Source of the DNA: Sulfurovum xiamenensis
Lineage (GTDB): Bacteria; Campylobacterota; Campylobacteria; Campylobacterales; Sulfurovaceae
Direction: 5' to 3'
DNA length: 64,000 nt
Assembly: GCF_030347995.1 (NCBI RefSeq)
Contig: NZ_JAQIBC010000003.1
Location: 186,001-250,000 of the forward strand
Shown one piece after another: positions 43,794-52,327 of the stretch. A program made the translations under genes and the position numbers. How positions within the stretch are numbered: the stretch's first letter is position 1; each line of letters opens with the position of its first letter. The notes under the pieces were generated by a model that searched no databases, was not told the origin of the DNA, and worked only from the letters and a program-made list of their open reading frames with translations.

Positions 43794-44690
43794 TTAGCGG
43801 AGACGAAAAAATGTACTTCCACTGCCCGAAAAGAACCATCCCTCTTTCGCTTCGTTCTTTAGTTCAGGATAGGCAATGAGTGCAGCCTTGTAAAGATCAT
43901 TTAACATGATAGGATCCGCAATGCGTTCGAGCAATGTTTTTGAGTCCAGTTGATCCCACCCAATAAAAGATGCAAGTGAAATGCCATTCAAAAGGTGTTC
44001 TTTAAAGGTTTTATAGACCAATGTCGTATCGCAGCCTATCTGGGGTGTATAGAGTTCCAAAGAAAGGGGATCTTCATCAAAAGGCTCAACAATCTCCCCG
44101 AAACCGCTGACATTTGCCGAAGTATAGTTATAGATGAAAAAGGGGAGGTCTGCACCAATCGTACTTCCCAGTTTTGCCAGTTCTTCAGTACTGATCAGGA
44201 GATTACAAACCTCTTTCACCAAACGCATGAAGGCCGCAGCATCCGAACTGCCCCCACCTAAGCCTGCCTGACTTGGGATACGTTTGGTGACAACGACCTT
44301 ATGTTTGTAAAAGAAATCGAGTATCTCAAGGTCACCCGTATGGTCATTCAGTGCTTTATAGGCTTTGTAGATAGTATTGGTTTCGAGTGGTACACCCTCG
44401 CACCCTTCTATGGTAAAAGTGTCACATTCACAGGGTACAAAGGTAATGGTATCATAGAGATCCTCTACGTACATGAAGCGGGAGAGCAGGGTATGATAGC
44501 CGTTTTCATGTCCAGTGATCTTTAAAAAGATATTGACTTTGGCATGGGCTTTGATACTGTATCCTGCATCAGTTTTTTCTATAGTCGATTGTCTTCTATC
44601 GGGCTTAGATGTATTTACATGATTCGTTGATGCGGGAAGCGTATCGATATCCCAGTATCCACCTTCATCACCGCCTTCAAAACCACCCAT
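43794..44690 (-). CDS. ispE: 4-diphosphocytidyl-2-C-methyl-D-erythritol kinase with N-terminal extension
   Basis: A GHMP kinase of the MEP isoprenoid pathway. The core begins at about residue 46 with SIKAHAKVNIFLKITG and carries the ATP loop PSQAGLGGGSSDAAA; the tail has the FSGSGSTFF motif. The 298-aa protein starts with about 45 extra residues (glycine- and acid-rich, GGFEGGDEGG, then a DTLPASTNH stretch) not found in typical IspE. No other start codon lies between that ATG and the core, and an AAGG site lies nine bases before it, so the extension seems real. Confidence 0.88.
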   Translation of the reverse strand: MGGFEGGDEGGYWDIDTLPASTNHVNTSKPDRRQSTIEKTDAGYSIKAHAKVNIFLKITGHENGYHTLLSRFMYVEDLYDTITFVPCECDTFTIEGCEGVPLETNTIYKAYKALNDHTGDLEILDFFYKHKVVVTKRIPSQAGLGGGSSDAAAFMRLVKEVCNLLISTEELAKLGSTIGADLPFFIYNYTSANVSGFGEIVEPFDEDPLSLELYTPQIGCDTTLVYKTFKEHLLNGISLASFIGWDQLDSKTLLERIADPIMLNDLYKAALIAYPELKNEAKEGWFFSGSGSTFFRLR

Positions 44691-44763
44691 ATCACGAAAC
44701 CTTTTTTATAGAAATTAGATGGGCATTATACTATAAAAAAGATCGGTAGTAAAACCTTAAGGA

Positions 44764-45594
44764 TCAAGACACTTCAAATTTAGGGATACGGTTAAATCTG
44801 TATTTGACCTCTTCACCCAGGATCTCGATAATGGAAAAAAAGTTCGAAGTTTCGATGAGGTAGAGACCATCTTCTTTTGTTTCAAAAGACTCTCGTGAGA
44901 GTTTTTTCCCCAGTTCAAGATGCGCTTCATCACCTCTGTAGACATTGGAAGGAATGGCCAAATGTGTAAAGGGGTCCAGGGCTTTTTCATCGTCATAGTA
45001 GAATGCCCCTTCATGGATGCGATGCAGACTAGAGAGCGTACCGTCTATCCCAAGTTTATTTGCAACAAGGGCACCAAGACTGCGTATATAGGTCCCTTCA
45101 CTCACTGTGGCCTCGAAGTGTACAAAAGGATGGTTGTAGTTAATCAGTTTGATGTCGTAGATCGTAGATGTAATGGTCTTGAGTGCTACCTCCTCACCTT
45201 CACGTGCAAGTTCATAGGCACGTTTACCGTTGATCTTCTTGGCACAGAATTTTGGCGGATAATAAGTTAGTTCACCTTTGAGCGAATGCAGTACCTCTTC
45301 TATTTGCTGTTGTGTGAAAGGAGATACCTCTTTAATGCTATCTATCTTCTCTATATCAAGACTTGGGGAGTTTGCCCCCAGCCATAGGGTAGCCTTGTAG
45401 CTTTTAGGCGTTTTATTGAGGTATTGGAAGAGTTTGGTATATTGTCCTGTAGCAACAATGAGACATCCTGTCGCAAAGGGGTCAAGCGTACCGGAAAACC
45501 CCACTTTTTTTGTTCCGTATTTGCGTTTGACATAGCCCATATATCCATTCGAAGAACGAAATATAGGTTTATTGACTACAAATAATCTATTCAC
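44764..45594 (-). CDS. truB: tRNA pseudouridine-55 synthase
   Basis: Makes pseudouridine 55 in the T loop of tRNAs. The catalytic aspartate is Asp38 in SGTLDPFATGCLIV, followed by KSYKATLWLG and the YIRSLGALVANKLG block. The 276-aa length is normal for Campylobacterota. It lies nine bases downstream of uvrD on the same strand. Confidence 0.95.
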   Translation of the reverse strand: MNRLFVVNKPIFRSSNGYMGYVKRKYGTKKVGFSGTLDPFATGCLIVATGQYTKLFQYLNKTPKSYKATLWLGANSPSLDIEKIDSIKEVSPFTQQQIEEVLHSLKGELTYYPPKFCAKKINGKRAYELAREGEEVALKTITSTIYDIKLINYNHPFVHFEATVSEGTYIRSLGALVANKLGIDGTLSSLHRIHEGAFYYDDEKALDPFTHLAIPSNVYRGDEAHLELGKKLSRESFETKEDGLYLIETSNFFSIIEILGEEVKYRFNRIPKFEVS

Positions 45595-45603
45595 GGATCT
45601 TCT

Positions 45604-47670
45604 TTATATCGACTGGACGAATGAACTGAGTATCTCTTTTTTGTTCCCACCGAAGTTGATAAGCAGTTTATACTCTTTCCCCGATTTGTTGGCAGCTTGG
45701 ACACGTCCTATCCCAAAGATCTTATGTTTGACCAGGTCACCTTTTTTGAAAGCGGAACTTTTAGTGATCTTGAGGCTTGTATCTTGAATGAGCCCAGCTT
45801 CACCCAAAAAACGGCTCTTGTCTATCATTTTACGCCGGCCTTTGTAAAAACGGCTGTCGACATAACAGAGGGTAAGATCCGACTTTGCTCTGGTGATCGC
45901 TACGTAGCCCAGACGGCGTTCCTCTTCCATGTTGGAACCTTCACCTAGTAGAGGGAAGAACTCTTCTTCCAGCCCGATGACAAAAAGGTGTTCAAACTCC
46001 AGCCCTTTGGCTGCATGGATACTCATAATGGTAATGGTATCCTCTTCCACCTGGTCTTGGTCACTTTGTAGTGAAATGTCATTCAGGAACTCATCAAGTG
46101 TAAGGTCAGGGTTTTTAAGCACTGCATCTCTGAAGTAGCCGTAAAACTCATCGATGTTCAAGATACGGTCAAAACCGTCCACCATACCGGCATAATGGTC
46201 TTTGAGCTTGATACGTTCTTCAAAAAGTGTAATGAAGTTACCCAGCTCATTTTCCAATGCTTCTTGTAAGAGTGTGATATCTTCGACAAGTTTTTCCAAT
46301 GCTGTGGTGATTTTTTTACTGAGGACCGCAGGGAATTCTCCGTGTACCGACTTTTTGATATATTCAAACAGTGATATTTTGGCATCAAAAGCAGCCTTCT
46401 GTAACTTTTCTATGGATGCTTTACCGATACCCCTTTTAGGTTTATTGATAATACGTATGAGAGAAAAATCATCATGTGGATTGGAGAGTACTCTTAAGTA
46501 AGAGATAAGGTCTTTGATCTCTGCACGTTCATAAAAGCGCATACCCCCGATGAGTTTGAAACCTAAACCGGCTTTTGTAAAACCTTCTTCAAGTGAACGA
46601 GAGAGTGCATTGATACGGTAGAGTACGGCTATTTCGTTTGGATCTACCCCTTCATCCAGGAGTTTTTGTACCTCATGTGCGATGGCTTTCGCTTCCATAG
46701 ACTCGTCGAGCGAGTGAAGGAGTTTCACCTCTTGTCCCGCCCCTTTATGTGAAGTGAGTTTTTTACCCAGACGTGTAGAATTATGCTCGATGAGTGTATT
46801 GGCAGCGTTGAGGATGGGTTCAGTGGAACGGTAATTCGTTTCAAGTTTGACTGTTTTACATGTTTCAAAGTTATTGGCGAACTCCAGGATATTACGAATG
46901 TTCGCACCTCTCCATCCGTAAATACTCTGATCATCATCTCCTACCACGCAGAGATTGTTATGCTCAGAAGAGAGCAGTTCAAGCAGTTGGAACTGCAGTT
47001 CATTGGTATCCTGGTATTCATCTACCATGATGTACTGGTACCGCTGGCTTGTCTCTTTTCTGAGTGCATCATTTTCACTGAGTATCTTATAGGTGAGCAT
47101 GAGAAGATCATCAAAGTCTACAAGGTTGTTCTCTTCGATATTCTCTTGGTACTTGACATAGATATTGGCTATTTGTTTGTAGTCAGGTAGTTCAGCTTTT
47201 TCAAGAACCACTTCAGGTGAGAGAAGTGAGTTTTTATATTTTGAGATCTCAGAAGCGATAAATGAGATGTTGAGATCTACTTTCAACTCTTTGGCTATGG
47301 AACGTAAAAGACGTTTTTTATCGTCACTGTCTATGATCACAAAGGCATTGCTTCTACCCAGCTTTTCGATATGGAATTTTAAAAAGAGCAAGCCGAATTT
47401 ATGAAAGGTACATAACAGTGGAGGATAAGAGACTTTTTCCGGCATCAATTTAAGGGCACGTTCACGCATTTCTGCAGCAGCTTTATTGGTAAAAGTAAGT
47501 GTTAAAGTGTTTGCAGGATCAATACCTACTTCGCCTACAAGGTAAGCCAGTCTGGTCGTCAGTGTTTTGGTCTTTCCACTGCCTGCTCCTGCAAGGATAA
47601 GCATCGGTCCGTCAATATGTTCAACCGCTTCACGCTGTGATGGGTTTAATGCATTTAAAATTGTTTCCAT
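45604..47670 (-). CDS. uvrD: UvrD/Rep/PcrA-family DNA helicase
   Basis: A 688-aa superfamily 1A helicase. N-terminal Q motif LNPSQREAVEH, Walker A GAGSGKTKTL, Walker B VDEYQDTNELQ, motif III GDDDQSIYGWRGA, motif IV NYRST and the C-terminal VAITRAKSDL motif are present. It acts in nucleotide excision and mismatch repair or replication restart. Helicobacter and Campylobacter relatives are called UvrD; assignment to UvrD versus Rep is not certain. Confidence 0.93.
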   Translation of the reverse strand: METILNALNPSQREAVEHIDGPMLILAGAGSGKTKTLTTRLAYLVGEVGIDPANTLTLTFTNKAAAEMRERALKLMPEKVSYPPLLCTFHKFGLLFLKFHIEKLGRSNAFVIIDSDDKKRLLRSIAKELKVDLNISFIASEISKYKNSLLSPEVVLEKAELPDYKQIANIYVKYQENIEENNLVDFDDLLMLTYKILSENDALRKETSQRYQYIMVDEYQDTNELQFQLLELLSSEHNNLCVVGDDDQSIYGWRGANIRNILEFANNFETCKTVKLETNYRSTEPILNAANTLIEHNSTRLGKKLTSHKGAGQEVKLLHSLDESMEAKAIAHEVQKLLDEGVDPNEIAVLYRINALSRSLEEGFTKAGLGFKLIGGMRFYERAEIKDLISYLRVLSNPHDDFSLIRIINKPKRGIGKASIEKLQKAAFDAKISLFEYIKKSVHGEFPAVLSKKITTALEKLVEDITLLQEALENELGNFITLFEERIKLKDHYAGMVDGFDRILNIDEFYGYFRDAVLKNPDLTLDEFLNDISLQSDQDQVEEDTITIMSIHAAKGLEFEHLFVIGLEEEFFPLLGEGSNMEEERRLGYVAITRAKSDLTLCYVDSRFYKGRRKMIDKSRFLGEAGLIQDTSLKITKSSAFKKGDLVKHKIFGIGRVQAANKSGKEYKLLINFGGNKKEILSSFVQSI

Positions 47671-47870
47671 GAAAATGATTGTGCTCCTATATAGTATTAA
47701 TTATACCTTTTAATTGATTAGAAGTGCCATAAAGGGAAAATTTAGACTTTAATATAAAATAAAAATCATTCTAATAAGAACAACTTATGTTGTATTAAGT
47801 ATAATAAGATATAATAACTTTATTAATTTATTTATTTAAAAATTTAATTTAGAATGAAGGATATACTTTA
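47671..47870. promoter_or_regulatory. AT-rich divergent promoter region of uvrD and the LysR gene
   Basis: This 200-base gap is very AT-rich and holds several TATAAT-like boxes (for example near 47801-47818). No ORF or clear hairpin was seen. It may carry LysR-type T-N11-A operators, not resolved by eye. Confidence 0.35.
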
Positions 47871-48773
47871 ATGTTAAAAGATTTTGTAAAGTTGGAAACA
47901 TTTTTAACTGTAGCACGTGAAAGAAGTTTTTCTAAGGCTTCTGCAAAGTTAGGGATCTCACAGCCTGCTGTAACACAGCAGATCAAATTTATTGAAAAAT
48001 ATCTTGGCTGTAAAGTGATCGAACGTAAAAAGAACGGTATCAAACTTACCAATGAGGGTGAAGAGCTCTACAAGATAGCCACAAGACTTGAAAAAGAGAT
48101 ACTCTCTGCAGAACAGGATGTACTGAAGATCATCAACAAAGAGATCACTTTCAGACTGGGTGCTTCCTATACGATAGGGGCATATATCATCCCTGGCCAA
48201 TGTCTTAATACGATCGGTGAAGCGATCAACAACAGTGTAAGTTTAGATATAGACCAAAGTGATAACATCATCGAAAAACTTAAAGATAGAAAATTAGACG
48301 TAGGTCTGATCGAATCACCTGTTATGGATAATGACCTTATTTACAGAGAGTGGTTGGAAGATGAACTTGTAGTAGTGAGTAATGTGCCTATCAACAAAAC
48401 ATTGAAAACAGAAGAGCTTTATGACTTTGATTGGATCTGTCGTGATGAGGGTTCTCATACAAGACGCGTTGTGTCTGAAGTGTTTGAAGAGTTAGGTGTT
48501 TCATGTAAAAGCTTTAACGTACTCAGCGAAGTAAACAACTCTGCTACTGTACTTCAAACGATCAAGAAAAGCGAGAAAAATCCAGAGAAGCCAGTAGTAT
48601 CTATCATATCGAAATATGCGATCATGGATGAAGTGGCCAATGGAGAGCTTTTTGAAGCAAGACTTAGAGGGTATACCATGTCCCGTAAATTCTTTATTGT
48701 GTATTCTAAAGAGAATAAACACAATGCTTATGTAGATAATGTCGTGAATTATATCTTAGCAGGTCGCTGCTAA
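47871..48773 (+). CDS. LysR-family transcriptional regulator
   Basis: A 300-aa regulator with an N-terminal winged helix-turn-helix (about residues 5-62: FVKLETFLTVARERSFSKASAKLGISQPAVTQQI) and a C-terminal substrate-binding-protein-like effector domain. The effector is unknown and no target operon is adjacent except the divergent uvrD. AAGGAT lies about eight bases before the ATG. Confidence 0.92.
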   Translation: MLKDFVKLETFLTVARERSFSKASAKLGISQPAVTQQIKFIEKYLGCKVIERKKNGIKLTNEGEELYKIATRLEKEILSAEQDVLKIINKEITFRLGASYTIGAYIIPGQCLNTIGEAINNSVSLDIDQSDNIIEKLKDRKLDVGLIESPVMDNDLIYREWLEDELVVVSNVPINKTLKTEELYDFDWICRDEGSHTRRVVSEVFEELGVSCKSFNVLSEVNNSATVLQTIKKSEKNPEKPVVSIISKYAIMDEVANGELFEARLRGYTMSRKFFIVYSKENKHNAYVDNVVNYILAGRC

Positions 48774-48781
48774 GAGCAAAT

Positions 48782-49243
48782 CTATTTTTTTTTCTTGAGA
48801 AGTTTCTTATTCTCAGGATTCTTTAAAAGTGCTTCCATTGAAGATTTTTTGGAGGCACTTGCTTCTTTTTTCTTTTCACTCTCTATCACCGGATTCGCAA
48901 AATTAATGACGATAGGGTTATCCCCTACAAAGAGCTGTTTGATCGCCAGTAGAGGTAAGGATACCGTTGACCCAAAGTTATCACTTCCAAACCCTGCTTC
49001 AAAAGAGAAATACTCCTCATTGAGTTGCGCACTTTCAAAAGTAAAACCACTCAATATAAACAGAACCGTATCGTCAAATGACCCTTTGATATCCGCAGGA
49101 AGTTCGGGTGTAAACGTAATGTATTTCACTTCACATGCCAATGCAAATTCCTGATTTTTGTCAAATAAGTATTGAATGGTTTGATAGATGTGAGACTGCA
49201 TAAGTGTACGATATTCAGGCGTTTGTAAAAGGTTAATTGTCAT
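48782..49243 (-). CDS. SspB-like protein, candidate ClpXP adaptor
   Basis: A 153-aa protein with the layout of SspB: an N-terminal helix (RTLMQSHIYQTIQYLFDK), a strand with E-V-K-Y, a hydrophobic strand (DTVLFILSG), then FSFEAGFGS and STVSLPLLAIKQLFV, which resembles the R-F-N-A-R-F-G-G ... V-S-V-P-L-A-A-V-L-A-I-Y strands of SspB. A lysine-rich tail follows from about residue 123, where SspB has its ClpX-binding tail, although that motif is not recognisable. The similarity is to the fold pattern only; this is inference. It is convergent with the LysR gene. Confidence 0.55.
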   Translation of the reverse strand: MTINLLQTPEYRTLMQSHIYQTIQYLFDKNQEFALACEVKYITFTPELPADIKGSFDDTVLFILSGFTFESAQLNEEYFSFEAGFGSDNFGSTVSLPLLAIKQLFVGDNPIVINFANPVIESEKKKEASASKKSSMEALLKNPENKKLLKKKK

Positions 49244-49254
49244 GATTGTACCCT

Positions 49255-49857
49255 TTATGAGATTTTGTATGGTTCGATATTTAGAATTTTAAATCCTATC
49301 ATAGCATTCATTAAAGCTACTTGTGAGTAGTTTTTGAGGTCTTCTTTGGTGATCTGCTTTGGATGGAGAAAGCCCTCATCGATCAGCTTGGCCCTCATCG
49401 TACCTTCAAGTAGAGGTTTTGCCGGTGTTATCCATTGTTCTCCATCAAGAAAAGCGATATTGGATATGGTCGTATCGGTCAGATAACCCTTTTTTTCTAT
49501 GATCACTTCATCGACATCTTTGTTGGATTCCAGCAAGGCATTCAACGCATCTCTGTTGGCATATTTCAGACTGTATTCGATCTCTGAAGAGACGATCCTA
49601 AGGCTTTGTATCTCTTTTGGCGTGTAGGGTATATACTCTATAGAGTGTAAGTGTTCTGCATAGAGGATACGACAACGATATAGACCAGATTTAGGTGCAT
49701 CTATATAGGAAGAGAGGTCGAGTATGTCATGAGAATTAAAGAGTAGTTGACGGCTTTTGTCGCATCGCTGCTGATGATAGCCAAGGTTATGTATCTTTCC
49801 CTCTTCTATCCTGATCGTCTCAAGTAAAAGAGGTGTTTTTGATTGTTCTTGTGGCAT
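49255..49857 (-). CDS. Class IV aminotransferase-like protein (PabC-like)
   Basis: A 200-aa PLP fold-type IV protein related to 4-amino-4-deoxychorismate lyase. The PLP lysine is probably in the SLKYANRDALNALL stretch, and the C-terminal half has DTTISNIAFLDGEQWITP and PLLEGTMRAKLI, typical of the family. It is shorter than full-length PabC (about 250-270 aa). Its ATG overlaps the cysK stop (TAATG), so the two are coupled. The reaction is likely aminodeoxychorismate lyase, but branched-chain or D-amino acid activity is possible. Confidence 0.8.
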   Translation of the reverse strand: MPQEQSKTPLLLETIRIEEGKIHNLGYHQQRCDKSRQLLFNSHDILDLSSYIDAPKSGLYRCRILYAEHLHSIEYIPYTPKEIQSLRIVSSEIEYSLKYANRDALNALLESNKDVDEVIIEKKGYLTDTTISNIAFLDGEQWITPAKPLLEGTMRAKLIDEGFLHPKQITKEDLKNYSQVALMNAMIGFKILNIEPYKIS

Positions 49858-50777
49858 TAAGTATCGAAAAGTTCTGTAGAGAGGTAACGTTCGGCTGTAT
49901 CACAGAGTATCGTGACGATGGTTTTACCTTTGTTTTCAGGTCTGCTTGCGATGGTATAGGCTGCATGCAGGTTTGCTCCTGCTGAAATACCGATAAGCAG
50001 GCCTTCTTCTCTAGCAATCTTTTGTGCCATGGAAAAAGCGGCTTCATTGCTCACTGCAAGGATGTCATCATAAATTTCTGTATTGAGTATCTCCGGCACG
50101 AAACCTGCACCGATACCCTGGATCTTATGCGGCCCAGGCTGTCCACCTTCCAATACAGGAGAATCTGAAGGTTCAACTGCGATGACTTCAAGTGAAGGTA
50201 TTTTAGTTTTTAGTATCTCTCCCGTACCGGTAAGCGTTCCACCCGTACCGACAGCAGCTACAAAGATATCCAGATTGCCTGCCGTGTCATTCAGGATTTC
50301 AAAGGCAGTGGTTTTTCGGTGAATATCCGGATTATTTGGATTGTTGAATTGTTGAAGTACTTTTGCATTGTCTAATTCTTTTTCCAATGCTGATGCTTTC
50401 GAGATAGCCCCACCCATACCTTCCGAGGCCGGTGTCAGTACAAGTTCAGCACCTAAGTGCATAAGAATTTTACGACGTTCTATGCTCATAGACTCCGGCA
50501 TGGTCAAGATAAGTTTAAGGCCTTTGGATGCACAAATAGCTGCGAGACCGATACCTGTGTTCCCACTTGTCGGCTCAATGATGGTAGTATTCTGATCAAT
50601 TTCATCTGATTTGAGTGCTTCATTGATCATGTTGAAAGCGATTCTGTCCTTTACCGAAGAGGTAGGATTCATAAATTCACATTTACCTAAGATAGTCGTG
50701 CCTGTCTCTTCCGAAAGTGTATTGATCTTGACTAAAGGCGTATTGCCTATCAGTTCTTCAATATTATTTGCAATCAT
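49857..50777 (-). CDS. cysK: Cysteine synthase (O-acetylserine sulfhydrylase)
   Basis: A PLP enzyme that makes cysteine from O-acetylserine and sulfide. The PLP lysine is Lys43 in SSVKDRIAFN, and PTSGNTGIGLA plus GTGGTLTGTGE form the substrate and cofactor loops. Its 306-aa length and the loop spacing fit CysK/CysM. It heads a two-gene reverse-strand unit with the class IV aminotransferase. Confidence 0.94.
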   Translation of the reverse strand: MIANNIEELIGNTPLVKINTLSEETGTTILGKCEFMNPTSSVKDRIAFNMINEALKSDEIDQNTTIIEPTSGNTGIGLAAICASKGLKLILTMPESMSIERRKILMHLGAELVLTPASEGMGGAISKASALEKELDNAKVLQQFNNPNNPDIHRKTTAFEILNDTAGNLDIFVAAVGTGGTLTGTGEILKTKIPSLEVIAVEPSDSPVLEGGQPGPHKIQGIGAGFVPEILNTEIYDDILAVSNEAAFSMAQKIAREEGLLIGISAGANLHAAYTIASRPENKGKTIVTILCDTAERYLSTELFDT

Positions 50778-50917
50778 TTCCCATCCTTGTTCATTTGTTT
50801 AATGTTAGCAGGTTATTTTTGAGTACGTGCTTTAAGGTCACTATTTTCAACCTCATTGTTGTCAACTTGCACACGCTATGAAACATTTATGCATTTCTTA
50901 ATTCTATGTATCGGTTA

Positions 50918-51925
50918 TCACTCTCTTACTTCTTTGATACTGTAGGCCAGGGTCTCATCTGCATACATAGGGACCACGCCATTGTAGTCGGAAGGTACAG
51001 TAAACGCTTTTTTCTCAAGAGTAACGGTTTTACTTACAGGTGTAACGCCGTAGATCTTCTGGGCATTGCCTGAAATAAAGGCCTGGAGATTTTCCAGGGG
51101 TGCCTTTTCATTTTCAAACAGTTCAGCCAATACTTGCAGGGCGATAGGTGCAGTAAAGACACCTGCTGCACACCCGCAAGACTCTTTCGCATGTTTCGGA
51201 TGCGGTGCAGAATCTGATCCGAACATCACTTTAGGGTGCGCTTCCAGAGCAACCTTGAGTAGCGCACTTCTGTCCTCTGGTCGTTTGGCTATGGGCTTAC
51301 AGAAGAGGTGCGGTTTAAGCATGCCTCCGGCTACATCATCCAGGGTGATGATCAGATGGTGCAGGGTAATGGTCGCATAAAGATTTTCAAATTTATCTAA
51401 CGCTTCGACACTCTCTTTGGTGGTGATATGCTCCATAATGATCTTGAGTTTCGGAAAGGCAGTGGCCAACCTTTCATAGATACTGACGAACTCAGCTTCT
51501 CTGTCCATCACAAAACCGTTGGTCTCCCCATGGACACACAGCGGGATATTCAGTTCACTCATTGCTTCAAGTGCTGGACGCAACTCTTCTACATCAAACC
51601 CGCTTACGCCGCCTTCGGAGTTCGTGGTGATACCCGCAGGATAGAGTTTGATCGCTGTGATCACCTCTTTGACTGATTCTAAAAATGCTTTGTCATAAGA
51701 AGGTTTGAAAAAAAGTGTCATATAGGGTGTGAATTTTTCATCACCTATGGCAGCCATGATACGTTCTTTATAGGCGATAACCTCTTCTTTACTGCTCACC
51801 GGAGGTACAAGGTTAGGCATGATGATCGCACCTGAAAAAGTGCTCGCTGAGCTTTTAGCGATATTTTCTAACATCTCTCCGTCTCTGAGATGTAAATGCA
51901 TGTCAAGTGGTGCGGTTAATTGCAT
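50918..51925 (-). CDS. pyrC: Dihydroorotase
   Basis: A class II dihydroorotase of pyrimidine synthesis. The metal-binding DMHLHLRDG motif lies near the N-terminus (His10, His12), AIKLYPAG carries the carboxylated lysine, and CVHGET, EHITT and GSDSAPHPK supply further ligands. The ATG at 51925 follows AAAGGA; the upstream in-frame TTG is less likely. Its start overlaps the end of yidD by 23 bases, so the two are coupled. Confidence 0.94.
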   Translation of the reverse strand: MQLTAPLDMHLHLRDGEMLENIAKSSASTFSGAIIMPNLVPPVSSKEEVIAYKERIMAAIGDEKFTPYMTLFFKPSYDKAFLESVKEVITAIKLYPAGITTNSEGGVSGFDVEELRPALEAMSELNIPLCVHGETNGFVMDREAEFVSIYERLATAFPKLKIIMEHITTKESVEALDKFENLYATITLHHLIITLDDVAGGMLKPHLFCKPIAKRPEDRSALLKVALEAHPKVMFGSDSAPHPKHAKESCGCAAGVFTAPIALQVLAELFENEKAPLENLQAFISGNAQKIYGVTPVSKTVTLEKKAFTVPSDYNGVVPMYADETLAYSIKEVRE

Positions 51926-52265
51926 CAAAGTCCTTTAAAACATAATAGTGTGTATTGTTTGGGGCCATACTTTTGGGTACGAGCCAATAGATGATATCAA
52001 TTTTGCCACAAAATGCATTAAGTTTGAGTAAAGCTGTAGGTTTTGGAGGTTTGAAGTCAACCAAAGGGTAGTCAATACCTCCCTTAAAGAGCTGATTACA
52101 GCGTAAAATACGCAAAGAACTTGCCGTGAATGCTTTATGGGCTGCATTGAATTCAAACTGCCATTTGGCATATTCTGAACAAGAGGGATAATAGCGGCAG
52201 CTTGCAGGTAACATTTTGGAGATATATTGATAGCCTTTGATCGGTGCTAAAAAGAAGTTTTTCAT
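51903..52265 (-). CDS. yidD: Membrane protein insertion efficiency factor YidD
   Basis: A 120-aa YidD protein with the family motif [11 protein letters not shown] near residues 23-33, an amphipathic N-terminus and [16 protein letters not shown]. It associates with YidC-dependent membrane insertion. It is somewhat longer than typical YidD (about 75-110 aa) at its C-terminus, and its end overlaps pyrC. Confidence 0.92.
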   Translation of the reverse strand: MKNFFLAPIKGYQYISKMLPASCRYYPSCSEYAKWQFEFNAAHKAFTASSLRILRCNQLFKGGIDYPLVDFKPPKPTALLKLNAFCGKIDIIYWLVPKSMAPNNTHYYVLKDFDAINRTT

Positions 52266-52327
52266 GGCGTATTATAGTTAAAAAGGAATGTAGAGTCAAT
52301 TTTTTATTTTGTGCTATAATCCCTAAC

